From the NCBI GenBank assembly GCA_029783825.1, contig JAREIK010001468.1, positions 4,138,261 through 4,202,260 on the forward strand: a DNA stretch of 64,000 nt. The letters are read 5' to 3'. A model generated the notes under the pieces. That model ran no database searches and had not been told where the DNA came from. It worked only from the letters and a program-made list of their open reading frames with translations. The DNA is from Sapria himalayana (taxonomy: Eukaryota > Streptophyta > Magnoliopsida > Malpighiales > Rafflesiaceae). Shown here one piece after another: positions 22,701 to 34,099 of this stretch. The position numbers and the translations under genes were made by a program. The number at the start of each line of letters is the position of its first letter. The stretch's first letter is position 1.

Positions 22701-24110
22701 GATTTTATCACAAAATGAAACTTGTGATCGCTGGTAAAGGGTTTTTTTTTGTATGTGGAGGGTGTGGGTTTTACTTCTAATCTCACTCTCTCTCTCCACA
22801 TATAATAATAATTATGTATTTTAAAAACTATATTTCAAATTTCGAAGAATTATGATTTCTGAATTTAGAAATTTGATTATTTGGTTCACGATAGTAGTTT
22901 CTAAATTAATTAAATTATTTTTTTTTAATATTTGAAGGATAAAATTTAGTTGATTAATTCTAGTACATTAAAACTTAATTATTTTAGAGTTTAGTATATT
23001 TTTTAAAAATTATAAAAAGTTTAGTGCATAAAAAAAATATAAATATTTTACATTTGGTACATTAAAACACAAATATCCTATATTTTTATCTAGGAAGATA
23101 TTGAATTTTTTTAAAACACTTTTTTTTTAATGATGTGGTAGGACGATGAGTAAATTCGAGTCAATATTTTTTACTATATCAACATATAATTATTTTTTAG
23201 TTTAGCATACTTAAATATAATTTTTCTTTTTTTTTTCTTCATCATGGATGTTTTGTTGGAGAAGTTGGTCGGTTAGTGGTTTTTCTGAAACTACCAAAAA
23301 TACTATGAATAAATTTTGTTTGGTAGAGCAGAAAATTTTAAATTTAAAACCCCAAATGATATAAATTTTCTTTTTTCAAAAAAGGCCATGTTTTTAATTA
23401 AATAAATTAAGTCTAGAATTTTTTTTTATAAAACCAAATAAATTAAATTCTGATTTTTTATGAATCAATATTATATTTATTTAATCCACAATCCACATAA
23501 AATAAATTCAAAATTCATTTGTAATTCTAAAACCCAAAAAATACAATATGCTTAAAAAAGTTTAAAGTCCAATTGATACGATGCCAATATGAATAACATA
23601 TACCAAATGCTTATTCACACATAATAAACTAAAAAAAAAACATAAAACCCACAAAATTTATGTTTGAACCACAATTAATTTTCTAGAATATAAAGTCGTA
23701 GAAACCACAAAATCTAAAATAAAAGATTAACCTAGAATTTTAGGAAAAATACTTTGGATGTCATTTTTTATTATTTTTTATGTTAAGAATTTAATTTGTA
23801 GGCTGACAAGGAATCATTCGGCACTCCAATATTAATTCTAGATAGAAGATGAGATTTTGTCCATGAATTTCTCCAAGCATCATACTAATTTTTTTAATAC
23901 ATTTTTATAGAATTATAAAAACATTTTCCTTTTTTGTGTAGTCAGACTTGAGAGATCTTTTGTAAGGAAAATGCATGCCTGTGATTTTAGATTCTATGGC
24001 GTTTTGAAAAATGTTATTTCATTCTGTAAGGCCTATGTTTTAGGCTTCAATAAAAATGCACCTTATTGCATTTCAAATTTTTTCATCTTATGTAACAATA
24101 AGAAAGAGAG
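22701..24110. other. AT-rich spacer
   Basis: No coding or element signature found. Repeated short words around tttaatttaaa and aaccaaataaattaa suggest very old repeat DNA. Confidence 0.4.
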
Positions 24111-24113
24111 GGA

Positions 24114-24115
<2 letters not shown>

Positions 24116-24144
<29 letters not shown>
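24116..24144 (+). repeat. Run of 29 G
   Basis: Preceded by GAGAGGGAGA, so it is a purine tract that ends in pure G. The true length is likely uncertain because such runs sequence badly. Confidence 0.9.
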
Positions 24145-24146
<2 letters not shown>

Positions 24147-24728
24147 GTGTTGTGGGCTGCCATCTTTGCTTAAAATTTTGGGTTCTTTAAAAAAATATAC
24201 ACCTACATTTTTTTTAGTAAATAAAAAAAAATTCCACATGTTTGAAATTTTTTTAAATTACATTTTTGGGTTACATTTTTGGATTTTCTTAAAAATCCTT
24301 ATTTACATCTTAAAGGCATCATATGGCATTAAGGCCTCTTTTGAAAAAAAATGGAAATTACTATCTTTTTTTGAATTCAAAACATGAAAAATTAATTCAT
24401 ATTTTTGGTCCACGATGCTCTTTTGCTAAAAAAAATAAAAAAATAGTAGTAACTAAAAAATAAAACATACAATATAAAAATAATAGTTATATATTACTAT
24501 TTTAAAATAAAAATGCCCTAACATAAAGATGAAACAAAGCAATTAAAACTCAATCTATCCCATTCGGGCATACCTAACATAACTTCTCCACTACCCTAGG
24601 TAAGGAGACCCATACTAGCATGTAATTTAACAAAAAATTAAATTTAGCCGATGACAAAGATTTTGTTAACATACGAACTACATATGTAAATACAATTGAC
24701 ATTTTGTCCAACTAAGCTATCTCATATT
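24145..24728. other. AT-rich spacer before the MITE
   Basis: No gene recognised; several A and T homopolymers. Confidence 0.4.
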
Positions 24729-25067
24729 TAGAGGTGTCAAATGGGCCGGGCGGACCGGCCTGGCACGGGCATGGCCCGCTACAGTGATGTGCCTTGGCAC
24801 GTGGGCACAACACAAGTGACCATGCACCGAATGTGGTCAATACGAGTCGATGCCCGACAGGCGAGGCTTGCTGAGCCTCGAAAGGCAAAGACGAGCGGCG
24901 GCAATGCGGCGCACTGCCAAAATCCTAATCTTTTAAAAATATTAGGGTTTGGCCGACCCAAACCGGGCCGAACACAATGGTTTTCAGGCCGCGGGTCCGT
25001 GCCTGGCCTGGTTGGGAGGCCTAAAACTAGGTAGGGCCAAGCCAGGCTAGACTGTTTGACACCTCTA
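24729..25067. mobile_element. hAT-family MITE with perfect 8-bp target duplication
   Basis: Begins TAGAGGTGTCAAATGGGCC and ends with the reverse complement of TAGAGGTGTCAAACAG, giving 14-bp terminal inverted repeats. Flanked by ctcatatt on both sides (24721..24728 and 25068..25075), an exact 8-bp target duplication as hAT transposases make. Interior 339 bp is GC-rich with GGCC, GGCACG and GCCGG words and contains CTAATCTTTTAAAAATATTAG, a short palindrome, near the centre. The termini resemble the rice nDart/Dart hAT terminus as I remember it. No coding capacity. Confidence 0.93.
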
Positions 25068-25379
25068 CTCATATTTAATGATAGCGCATATTAATGTACT
25101 TTGATCTACTATGAAATATCAAATTTTTAAAAAAATATATTATACTTTGATTATTATATTATAGAGTATACATATCCTATCACGCATCTAAGTTTTTAAG
25201 AAATATTTTCATCTAATGAATTTTTTTGAAAGCTTTAGTAGCTACATTGAACTCATGACCCCAATGTTGGTTAGTGGTACACAATTCTATCGTTTGGATT
25301 GTTAGGATATTACTCCTCCTCCAAAGGTTATTATATAACCCGAGGTAGATCTATATGAATCTAAATCACGATACATATA

Positions 25380-25935
25380 AAAATTAGTGTATTCAAAAAA
25401 TGTGAATTTTAGTTTGCTTTGACACAAAGATAAGTATGAAGTCCTTTGTAGATATCTCAAGATAGATTTCACTATAACTCAATTATATCTACCTGAGTTC
25501 AAAAAAATGACTAACAACATTAATAGCACATGCTATATCTAGTCTTGTATAAGCCATAATATACGTAAGACTATTGACAACTAAAACATAGAAAAAACAA
25601 TACACATGTTTCTACTTTTCTTATTTAGTTTGTGAATGTGCTTTGGTATCAGCTTAAGATATTTGAATAAAAGATTTGAGATCAACTTTATCTCTTTCAT
25701 AAAAAACATCTCTTAAATACTTCATTGATATATTATTTTTTAAAGATAACTAGATACATCTAAAAGGCATATCTCAGATGATGCTCATCCCTAGTATCTA
25801 TTTGACTAGACCTAAGTCTTTCATATAAAATACTTTTCTCAGCTCCTCTTTAAGTTTGTTAATCTATGCTTTGTTATGATCAATGATAAGTATGTCATCA
25901 TTGTACTATAAAAGTATAAGTCTATCATTTTGTAA
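25380..25935 (-). mobile_element. Copia RT-RNase H fragment
   Basis: Minus strand: decayed YVDD region (LILLQYNDDILIIDHNKA) near 25920-25860, then YMKDLGLVK-like words near 25820, and NSLTYIMAYTRLDIACAINV near 25570-25510. This is the end of copia RT. Its 5' boundary at about 25935 abuts gypsy integrase sequence. Confidence 0.7.
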
Positions 25936-26450
25936 GCCCATGGTGCATCTTTTAGCCTTAAGGACCAATCCTTTCTGCTTGAGCTAATCATTTTTTCAAG
26001 AATCTTCTTAATCTCCTTATTAAATAATTTTAGCTTGACCATTAGTTTGAGGATAATATGTCAGACTTAATATATGTTTAATTCCATATCTATTCATCAA
26101 TTTGTCAAAAACCTTATTGGAAAACGGCTTCATCCATCACTTATGAAAGTTACAGGTATTCCAAATCATCTCAAAATATTGTTTTACATGAATTCAATCA
26201 CTGTATTAGCATCATTCCTTGGAAAGCAGTTGCCTCCACCCACCTTGATACATAATAAATAGCTAAAAATATGTACATATTTCCACAAGAAAGTGGGAAA
26301 CATTTTATAAAATGTATCCCTCGTACATCAAAAATAACTTCACAAACTATATCAGCTCTTCTTTTAAATAATAATGAATCATCCCAAATGTAGTATATAT
26401 TATCAGTTCATAGCTTTTTTCTCTATTGGTATCTGAATTTTGGTGGCAAT
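25936..26450 (-). pseudogene. Gypsy integrase, C-terminal half of core
   Basis: Reads VKLKLFNKEIKKILEKMISS and RKDWSLRLKDAPWAYK (gypsy integrase core after the catalytic Glu region). The sequence becomes copia-like directly after AYK. Confidence 0.78.
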
Positions 26451-26459
26451 ACTTCACAA

Positions 26460-27195
26460 ACTAGGTAATTCATTATTTATGATGTTTGCATACTAATGTA
26501 TCTGTAATGACAGTTAAAATAACTACTCATTTGGAAAATTTTCAATGACTTTAGATACTCTTTCATTCCTAGTAGTTATTTCCATTCTTGACAAGTGATC
26601 ATCTATTTCATTATCATAATCCTTTTTATCATTGATTTCAAAATTCAATTCTTGTAGTAATAGTATCATCTAATCAATTTTGGATTAGATTTTTTCTTTT
26701 CCATTAACAATTTAATTGCTACATTATTAGCATGGATGATAACATGGGAACCCAAAATATTTGGCCTAAATTTTCACATGTAAATATCATAGCTAACATC
26801 TCCTTTTTAGTAATGAAATAATTTTCCTAAGCATTAAAGATTTTTATAGCATAGTAGATGGTCTTGAATATCTTGTCTCTTTTTTATCCTAGTATAGCTC
26901 CCATTGCAAAATCACTGTTATCACACATAGTTTCAAATGGAACATTCTAGTCTAGTGTGACCATAATTGGAGCTTCTACTAGTCTGGTTCTGATCTCTTC
27001 AAATGAAATTTGGCAAGACTCATCAAAATTAAACTTTGTATTCTTTTCCAACAATATACATAATGGTCTTAATTTTTTTGAGAAGTCCCCGATAAATTTT
27101 CTATAAAATTCATTATATCCTAGGAAATTCTTAATTCTCTTGACTTTTGTGAGAGGTAAAAGTGTCCTGGTTATGGAAAATTTTACTTGGTCCAC
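26460..27195 (-). pseudogene. Gypsy RT end and RNase H
   Basis: 27195..26947 reads KVKRIKNFLGYNEFYRKFIG, DFSKKLRPLCILLEK and FNFDESCQISFEEIRTRLVE, the RT thumb/connection with the FLG motif, ending APIMVTLD. RNase H words follow in broken frames to about 26460. Confidence 0.82.
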
Positions 27196-27199
27196 TTCT

Positions 27200-27940
27200 A
27201 AACTAGTTGGAGAAATTTTATGCCTTAGGAAAATATCTTATGTTACCATGAAATAATATTTTAGCCAATTAAAGGCTAAATATTTGTCCTTATATCTTTG
27301 AAGTATTGTTACCAAATTATTCAGGCAATGATCAAGGCTGGATCCATACACTATGAAATCATTAATGAATATTTTTATAACCCTCCATCAAATTTAAGAA
27401 AATTAATATTATGCATTTTTGGAATGTAGCAGGTGCAATTACATAACTTGAATGATATCCTTCTAAAAAATGTATCATAAGGGAATATAAATGTTGATCT
27501 CTCTTGGTCCTCATGTGTGATGATAATTTAGTTATATTCTAAATATTGATCAAGAAAACAAAAGTGAGGATGTCCTACAAGCCTATTCAATATCTGATCA
27601 ATAAATGTCAATGAAAAATAATCTTTCCTAGTTGTAGTGTTTAGATTTTTATAATCTAGGCACAACCTCCATTCAATTACAGTTCTTGTAAGAATTAGCT
27701 CATTTTTTTTATTTCAAATCATAATAAATCTACCCTTATTAGGAATCACATGCACTATGCTCACCCAAGGGTTGTCTGATATTGCATAAATAATTCTAGT
27801 ATTCAACCATTTCAAAACTTTCATTCCGATAACATCATTCATCACAAGGTTCAATCTTCTTTGATGCTTTATTGAAGCTTTTGTATTATCCTCCAGTAAA
27901 ATTTTATACATACAAATTGATGGACTGAAATCCTTCAAAT
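27200..27940 (-). pseudogene. Gypsy reverse transcriptase
   Basis: 27938..27714 reads DFSPSICMYKILLEDNTKAS and HQRRLNLVMNDVIGMKVLKW, then ISDNPWVSIVHVIPNKG, the start of gypsy RT. The palm (27700-27220) is visible only in pieces. Confidence 0.82.
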
Positions 27941-28429
27941 CTTTTTATAGAGCAAGCAATAGCTTTATTATGTTTTCTTAAGACCTTTAGTAGCTTTTGT
28001 TCTTCAATTTCAATTAATGCAGTAGATATACTCATAGATTCAACATTTTCTAGTTCTATAAAAGCATACTTCATATGGTTTGACAATTCTTTTAAATGCA
28101 ATCCTTTTGTACTTATCTTTCATTGAGTTGTTTTCTCTTCACTACTACCAAAATTCTACTACTATGTTCATTCAGAGTTGAGACAATTTCTGTAGACTTG
28201 AAACTAGATTGCATAGAATCAGTATCAATATCTTTAGGGTACCAGAAATTCATCTCATTTTTATTGATCAAAAGAGGAACATTACCATTATTTTTTAGTT
28301 CATAATTATTGGGGCTAATATTTTTGACTAACATGTCATTATTAATATCAATATCTATTTGATTAATGCTCTTTTAAAGGTTGAAATTAACTGCCGCATC
28401 TCCAACCTTGAGAGTAAGCACTCCCTTCT

Positions 28430-28790
28430 ACATATCTATCAAGTTAGTATAATAAAGTCCAATGGGAAAACAAACTTTCCCACTTTGACAAGCACATATT
28501 CCAAGGCCCCTTCAAGTTTATCCCTTATTTGGTATAACATTTGTAGAATGACTAAAGTGAGAGTAAGGTCCCCCAAACATAACCTTTTAACTATGGACAA
28601 GGGCATCAAATTAAATTTAGTACCCGAGTCACAAAGAGCTTTCTTGAATTTGACTTTCCCAATAGTACATAGAATGGTGAAGCCTCATGGATCCTTCATT
28701 TTCTTTGGTAGTATTCTATGGATGACTACACTACATGTGGTAATCAGGTTCACCACTTCTTCTTCAGCAAATTTCTTTTTTTTACTTAGA
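28430..28790 (-). pseudogene. Gypsy aspartic protease
   Basis: Minus strand LPKKMKDPGGFTILCTIGKV, then ALCDSGTKFNLMPLSIVKRL and EYVLVKVGKFVFPLDFIIL. The DSG-type active site (CDSGT) is present. Confidence 0.8.
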
Positions 28791-28899
28791 ATGTCCTTTA
28801 GAAACTTGGTTTAGAGTGACATCCGAGCTATTACCTCTAGAAAAGGTAGGATGATTTTCACTTTCTGAAAGATCTCTAAAAACTTAAAGAATGGTTCTC

Positions 28900-30540
28900 C
28901 TATTTTATCACTTTGTAGTCTCTGTGAGAAGAGAACTTAATTCTTGAGTGTTTGAGTTCTTTCTTTCTACTCTCTAGTTCCTTCTTCATCATGCTACTAC
29001 TATACCAATATTTTAGCTTCTTGTGTAGTATTCCCTGAACTATACTTTGTATTTTCACTTTCTTATGACTTTTTATTCTCTAATTCCTTTCCAATTCTAA
29101 GCTACATAGCCAAGCAGTCTCTCAGATTCTTCTTGGTATCACTGGGAAAAGCATCTTCATTTCTAACCTTGAAAATTTAGGGCTAGCTGCCCTACTTGAG
29201 TCTCGAGATTTTTAAGAGAAGCACTTGTATTTGCCTCAAATATTTGTTAGTTGGACTTGAAAGCTTCCAATTTAGCCAATTTATGTTCATGGAAGCTCAA
29301 CATTCTCTTCATTCTCTTGTTGTCTACCATGAAATACAAAATCTATTCATCAAATGATTGAGCCTTCTTTTGACCATGATGATCAATTATGTTCTCTCCT
29401 TCCTATTACTACTACTAGAACCTTGGTACAGCATACCCCTACTGGTAAAGTTGCCCATGCATTGGGCCCTGTTGTCCTCCTCTAACATAAGAAAATATCT
29501 TATGGTTCCTCAATGTTGATGTGTAATATGTTGGCAGATTGGGGTTGGGATTGAAATAATAATTCCTTTGTTCAAATTTTAGTTTGCCTTTTCAACTACA
29601 TATGGATCGTCTTCCTGTTGTCCCTCAACAATACTTCTATTTTCATCTCTTTCCATAGCTCCAATCTCATGAGTAAAGTGTTTTCTTCTCTCTTGTGTGT
29701 CCAACCTATTCATAAGGGCATCAAGTTTAGTTCCAATAGCATTCATTCTATTTAGCTCTTACTCTACTGCTTCTCCCTATTGATTCAAATGGAGCCCTCA
29801 TGTTGCATCTAGCAAGGTCTTTGATCAGCTATCTTGCTTCCTATGTACTTCTTCTATTAAAAGCTTCACATGAGGCTACATCAATTATCCCTTTAGAGAT
29901 ATAATTCATCAAGTGGTAAAAGATGTCCATTTGAGTCTTTAGATTTATTCCATGCATTGGACACCTCTTCAAGAGCCTCTAATATCTTTCCCAAGCAGTA
30001 TATAAGCTCTTCTCATTCCTTTGTATGAAGGTCATGATCTCTCCTCTTCTTTTATATGTGAAAGATGAGAGAAATAATATGCCCAAATATGCTTTTATCA
30101 GCTCCTCCCAAGCATTTACTGATCTATATTGTAGAGATTTGAATCATGTGGCTACTATATCTCTGAGGAAAAATGAGATTATAGTTATAGCTTGATTACT
30201 TCTAGCCTAACACTATTTAGTTTTATAGTGTGGATCATTATTAAAAATCTTCTCAGATATTCATTAGGATTCTTTGATAAATGGCCTATAAACTGATTCT
30301 ACTAGATCATTGTAATCAAAGCTAGTTTAAGCTCAAAATTATTTGCCTCAATAATTAACTATCTCACTGCTGAATATTCTTCCTGGATGACTAGTCTTTT
30401 AAAATATTCCATGGTGTCTTGCCTTGGAGGTCATGCTACATGTTCTTGATCTACTATTAGAGTCATTCTTTTATCTGTCATTTCTACTATTTCTGCAATT
30501 CTAACTTTCATTTGCTATATCTAGAAGAAACAAACATACT
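28900..30540 (-). pseudogene. Gypsy gag region
   Basis: Minus strand pieces: IFYHLMNYISKGIIDVASCE near 29930-29870 corresponds to the FYNGL...IDAASGG gag motif, and RKKTLYS-type and GPMHGQLYQ regions follow. No open frame survives. Confidence 0.6.
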
Positions 30541-31199
30541 TATTACTTCATATGCTTGAATTACTTCCTGAAATTGAAACACACTAAGATCAAAGGAGAT
30601 AAGTGGTGTCAAATAAAATTATACATATTTATATTCATTAAGCTCAAAAAGTTCAGTGTCTTCATAAGACCCTACTGTTAATTCATATTTTTGTAATTTT
30701 TTTAAAAACATATCTAAACTTATGTTTCTCTCTTTTATCTGAATATTGGCTTAACCATTTCATTCAATCATCAACAAATGGTGCCATAAATCTTGATTGC
30801 CTTTTTTGTATACACTAAATCACTCTCTTTTGACACTATCTCATAAAGATTATAATTGGATTTAGTTTATGACACCACAAGTACACATGTCATACACTAA
30901 AATCCACAAAGACAAATTGGAGCAGATCAGTTCTATTGCAGAAATTGACACTGACATTAAGTGCTGTTGTATGGCCAATTCTTGTAGAATTATCTAGTAT
31001 GGCTTCTTTCTAGAGAAAAGTTGAAATTTATCAAGCACAATTATAATGTTGCATTGGATCTCTCATTGAAGCAACATAATTTACCACTTAGATAGCCTTG
31101 CTTCCCTAAAATCTAAGGATTAAGTGGTTACTAGTAATTTGAGTATTCTTAATGAGAATTACATATTTTTCTTTCTCAATACTTTATACCTATTTCTAA

Positions 31200-31570
31200 T
31201 GTCATGACCAATTATGATATTACGACCAATTAGATTTCCAGCTTTGGATTTTTCATTAAAAATTTTTTTGTTGCAATGGTAGTTTTCTTGTCTTGCACTC
31301 TTGGTCACAACTTGTTGTGTGTTGCAACTCTATTCTCATACTAGGGACCTAAGTGACAATGGCTCCTTCTTTCTTTTTTCTCATTGTTGGTTGTGACATC
31401 ATTTACTAGTTGTTGCTTGATCTTTAGTTCTTTAGATCTTTGTCACAATAGAGTTGCTTTTGTCATGATATAGTTTCCTTCACCAATTTCTTGGATTTCT
31501 ACTATAATTTTACTTCTTCTTATTGAAGACCTGCAAAACCATAACAAGAGTAAATTTCTATCTTTCAACC
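31200..31570. repeat. GTCATGAC/GTTGTGAC-rich leader or LTR region
   Basis: Words gtcatgacc, gtcacaac, gttgtgaca and gtcatgata recur every 30-90 bases without a fixed period. Lies upstream of the gypsy gag on its strand, so it may be the 5' LTR. The same words occur at 32.4, 36.9, 53, 57.4 and 61.5 kb. Confidence 0.4.
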
Positions 31571-31589
31571 ATGAAATCCATCTCCTAAA

Positions 31590-32345
31590 TATGAAAACAT
31601 GCCAGGAAAAAGGACTAAAATATTGATAATATTGAGCATAGCATTGAATTCAACTTTTTTTATTATAGTCAATATTATTTTGAATAAAAGATCGAAACTA
31701 TGGCTAGATATTATTGAGATACTAGCATACATACATGATTATAAGGATTCAAGGTTGGACATCCTGGATTGGGTTGGAACAAAAAAAAAAAGAAATTATT
31801 GGTAGATAATGACTCATGGGACTTTAAGGATATTAAGCCCACAACTAGTGATACCATTAGAAGCTTATGTGATGATGGTTAGTTGCATACTTAGATCGAT
31901 TGACATTGGAATTGAGCTTGATTATGATTGATGATTATTATGATGTATTTGAGTACTTGTGCTATTTTATTTTTGGTCAGATTAGAAGATTTGTTTTTTT
32001 TATATTTATCTATATTAAAATTTGTGTTAATGATTTTATTTTATTATAATTTATGATTTATGAAAATTATGAAATAATGTCATAACGGTAACTCTAACTC
32101 ATAATGGATACCTTATGGTTTTTTATTTGCAAAATTAATATTTAAAAATTAAAATCATAAACAAGTGTTCAGTCGATAGTCGACCTGGCTAGTAGTGGGT
32201 TGTGGGATGCCTCCGAGCATGACCCAGCATGGCCCGGTATGACCCTGCATGAATCTGCCTAGAACTGGGCAAGCCAAACCATGTCGAGCTAGCATTAATC
32301 AAACTGTGTCATGCATTACTAGGCATGGTGACTCGACTAGGCCAC
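31590..32345 (+). mobile_element. hAT element 3' end relic (dimerisation domain plus GC-rich terminus)
   Basis: Plus strand: 31640-31770 encodes KRSKLWLDIIEILAYIHDYK and SRLDILDW, the hAT C-terminal dimerisation domain with the Ser-X-Ala-Phe segment altered. About 400 bp later (32165-32345) is a GC-rich block with CCCAGCATGGCCCGG and GCATGGTGACTCG words. The arrangement matches that at 63140-63957. The final inverted repeat is not recognisable. Confidence 0.62.
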
Positions 32346-32399
32346 AAAAAAATTATGTTGCAGAAAGATTAAGATGCAAACTAGAATTATGAATGATTT

Positions 32400-33990
32400 C
32401 TAATGTCACGACCTCAAGATAAAGAGATAAATACTAAAGTAGTGATTTTATTTTGAATGTCATGACTTTCTACTCATAGTAATGCAAAGTCACCTATGTA
32501 TAAATATAAAAGATTAAGAAATTTTAAAAATATCTAATTCTCATTTTCTTCTCCCTCACATATTAAGCAAACCTACAGGGCCATTAAACCTTAGGGTGAA
32601 TATTATACTCTCTAGGGGTTTCAAGAGAAAGCAAGGTATGCCAGATTTATCATAATTCCTAGAGTTTAGGGGCATGGCTTTCAAACCCCACTTTTCTAGG
32701 ATTGATTTGGGAATTTGTATCAAAATAGTATTAGTTTAGGGTTTGTATAATTTTAAACTATGTGAGGAGATTTTGGTTTATAATTGTTGAATGAATAGTT
32801 TGATTTATTTATGTTATGAATATTAATAGACAATATTTAAATAAAACTTGAACTATGATTATGATTATAAGTAAATTTGTACATGATTTTTATTATGGAT
32901 GGTGACAAGTAAATGATGAAGCTCACTCATGTATATGGTAGGAAGGTAATGACAACTCTTTAGATCATAATTGTCACTGAATAATAGGATGGCATATAAT
33001 TTTCAGGATATGAATGAGTTTGTGGTAGCTCATAAGGTGGTGAGAACTCTTTAGAGTTGTTTTTACTCATATGATATTCATTGGTTAAACTTGAGGGAAG
33101 CAAAAGTTAATAATGAAAGTATGCTTTGTAATTAAAAACACTTACAAACCATGCCAATCTTATATCTATATGATATTGGAGGCCAAAGAATAAGTGCATA
33201 TAAAGTAACCATCAAGGGTAGTTGATTAAATTACCTAAAAAGTATGAAATTATGAATTATTCTTATGCAAAGATGAATTATTCTTTCAGTGGTTATGTAC
33301 CAAAGTGATAGCTATGGGGGGATCAACATTGGAACTAGCACAATGGTGACGACCATCTTATATGTCATTAGGGAGAAAAATTATTGCATAGTATCCCAAC
33401 CATAGTTTTGTGACCAACATAATATAAGTCAAGTAACTTAACATAATCATGTATATTTAATAAAAAAACCATGGACATAAGATTGTTTAATAATTTGAAT
33501 ATCCAATACACAAAAATGTGTTATCGTATTATTGAATAACTAAATTATAAATATAATTTCTATAAGATTGATATAATGTGAAAGGAGCAGATTCAATTAA
33601 TTGACTGGAAGCTTCAAGTGTTCAATTTCATTCTTCGAGTTCGAGGGAAGCAAAGTTCATGTACATGTAGTGAGTGTCAATGTTCAAAATTCTTTAGTTC
33701 TGAGCAAGGGCTTGACCAATTGGGCATATTCTTCTACATCTTTTTTTAGGATCACTAATAATGGGATTCCCCATGTCCACATCAGCAAAGATATATTCTT
33801 GTTAACAAGCTTTTGAGATATTACCTAACATATATATAATAAGGTGACATAACAAAGTCATAATATATTTTTGGAAATGTTGCTAGGGATTGTTTAGTTT
33901 GGGTATTCAACATCAATTGATGTAATTATTTTTGTAAAAGAATAATTTTTTTAGTAGTTTAGAAAGTATAAGTTTGATATATTTGCTCAA
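32400..33990 (+). repeat. Possible gypsy 5' LTR (decayed)
   Basis: Position just upstream of a gypsy gag. The segment ccaaagaataagtgcata...ccatcaaggg near 33190 is homologous to one at about 54550, so it is repeated DNA. LTR ends were not identified. Confidence 0.35.
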
Positions 33991-34099
33991 ATATAAAAGC
34001 TAAATCTTATTAAATTATTTGAACATGGATGATTTTATTTTGGTTTTGTTTGTTTTCTTTGTATTTTATTTCCTTTTTTTGTAGCACCCTTTTATGAGA

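Larger units (their letters stand above)
25936..30860 (-). mobile_element. Ty3/gypsy gag-pol relic
   Basis: Minus strand, order gag (30540-28900), protease (28790-28430), RT (27940-27200), RNase H (27200-26460), integrase (26450-25940), which is gypsy order. Identifying motifs are listed in the separate domain entries. Sequence style (SPSICMYKILLED, RKDWSLRLKDAPWAYK) is that of the plant Athila/Tat group. A leader word read on the minus strand as TGGCACCATTTGTTGATG near 30780 resembles the TTGGCGCCGTTGCCGG leader of such elements. The 3' end is replaced by a copia fragment at about 25935. All frames are broken. Confidence 0.85.

Noticed and set aside
22415..22702. Cys/Tyr/Val-rich open frames
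   Set aside because: Microsatellite translation.
24741..25060. CpG-island promoter of a hidden gene
   Set aside because: The block is bounded exactly by inverted repeats and an 8-bp duplication, so it is an insertion.
24741..25072. Open frames on both strands of about 97 residues
   Set aside because: Lie fully inside the GC-rich MITE, where stop codons are rare by composition.
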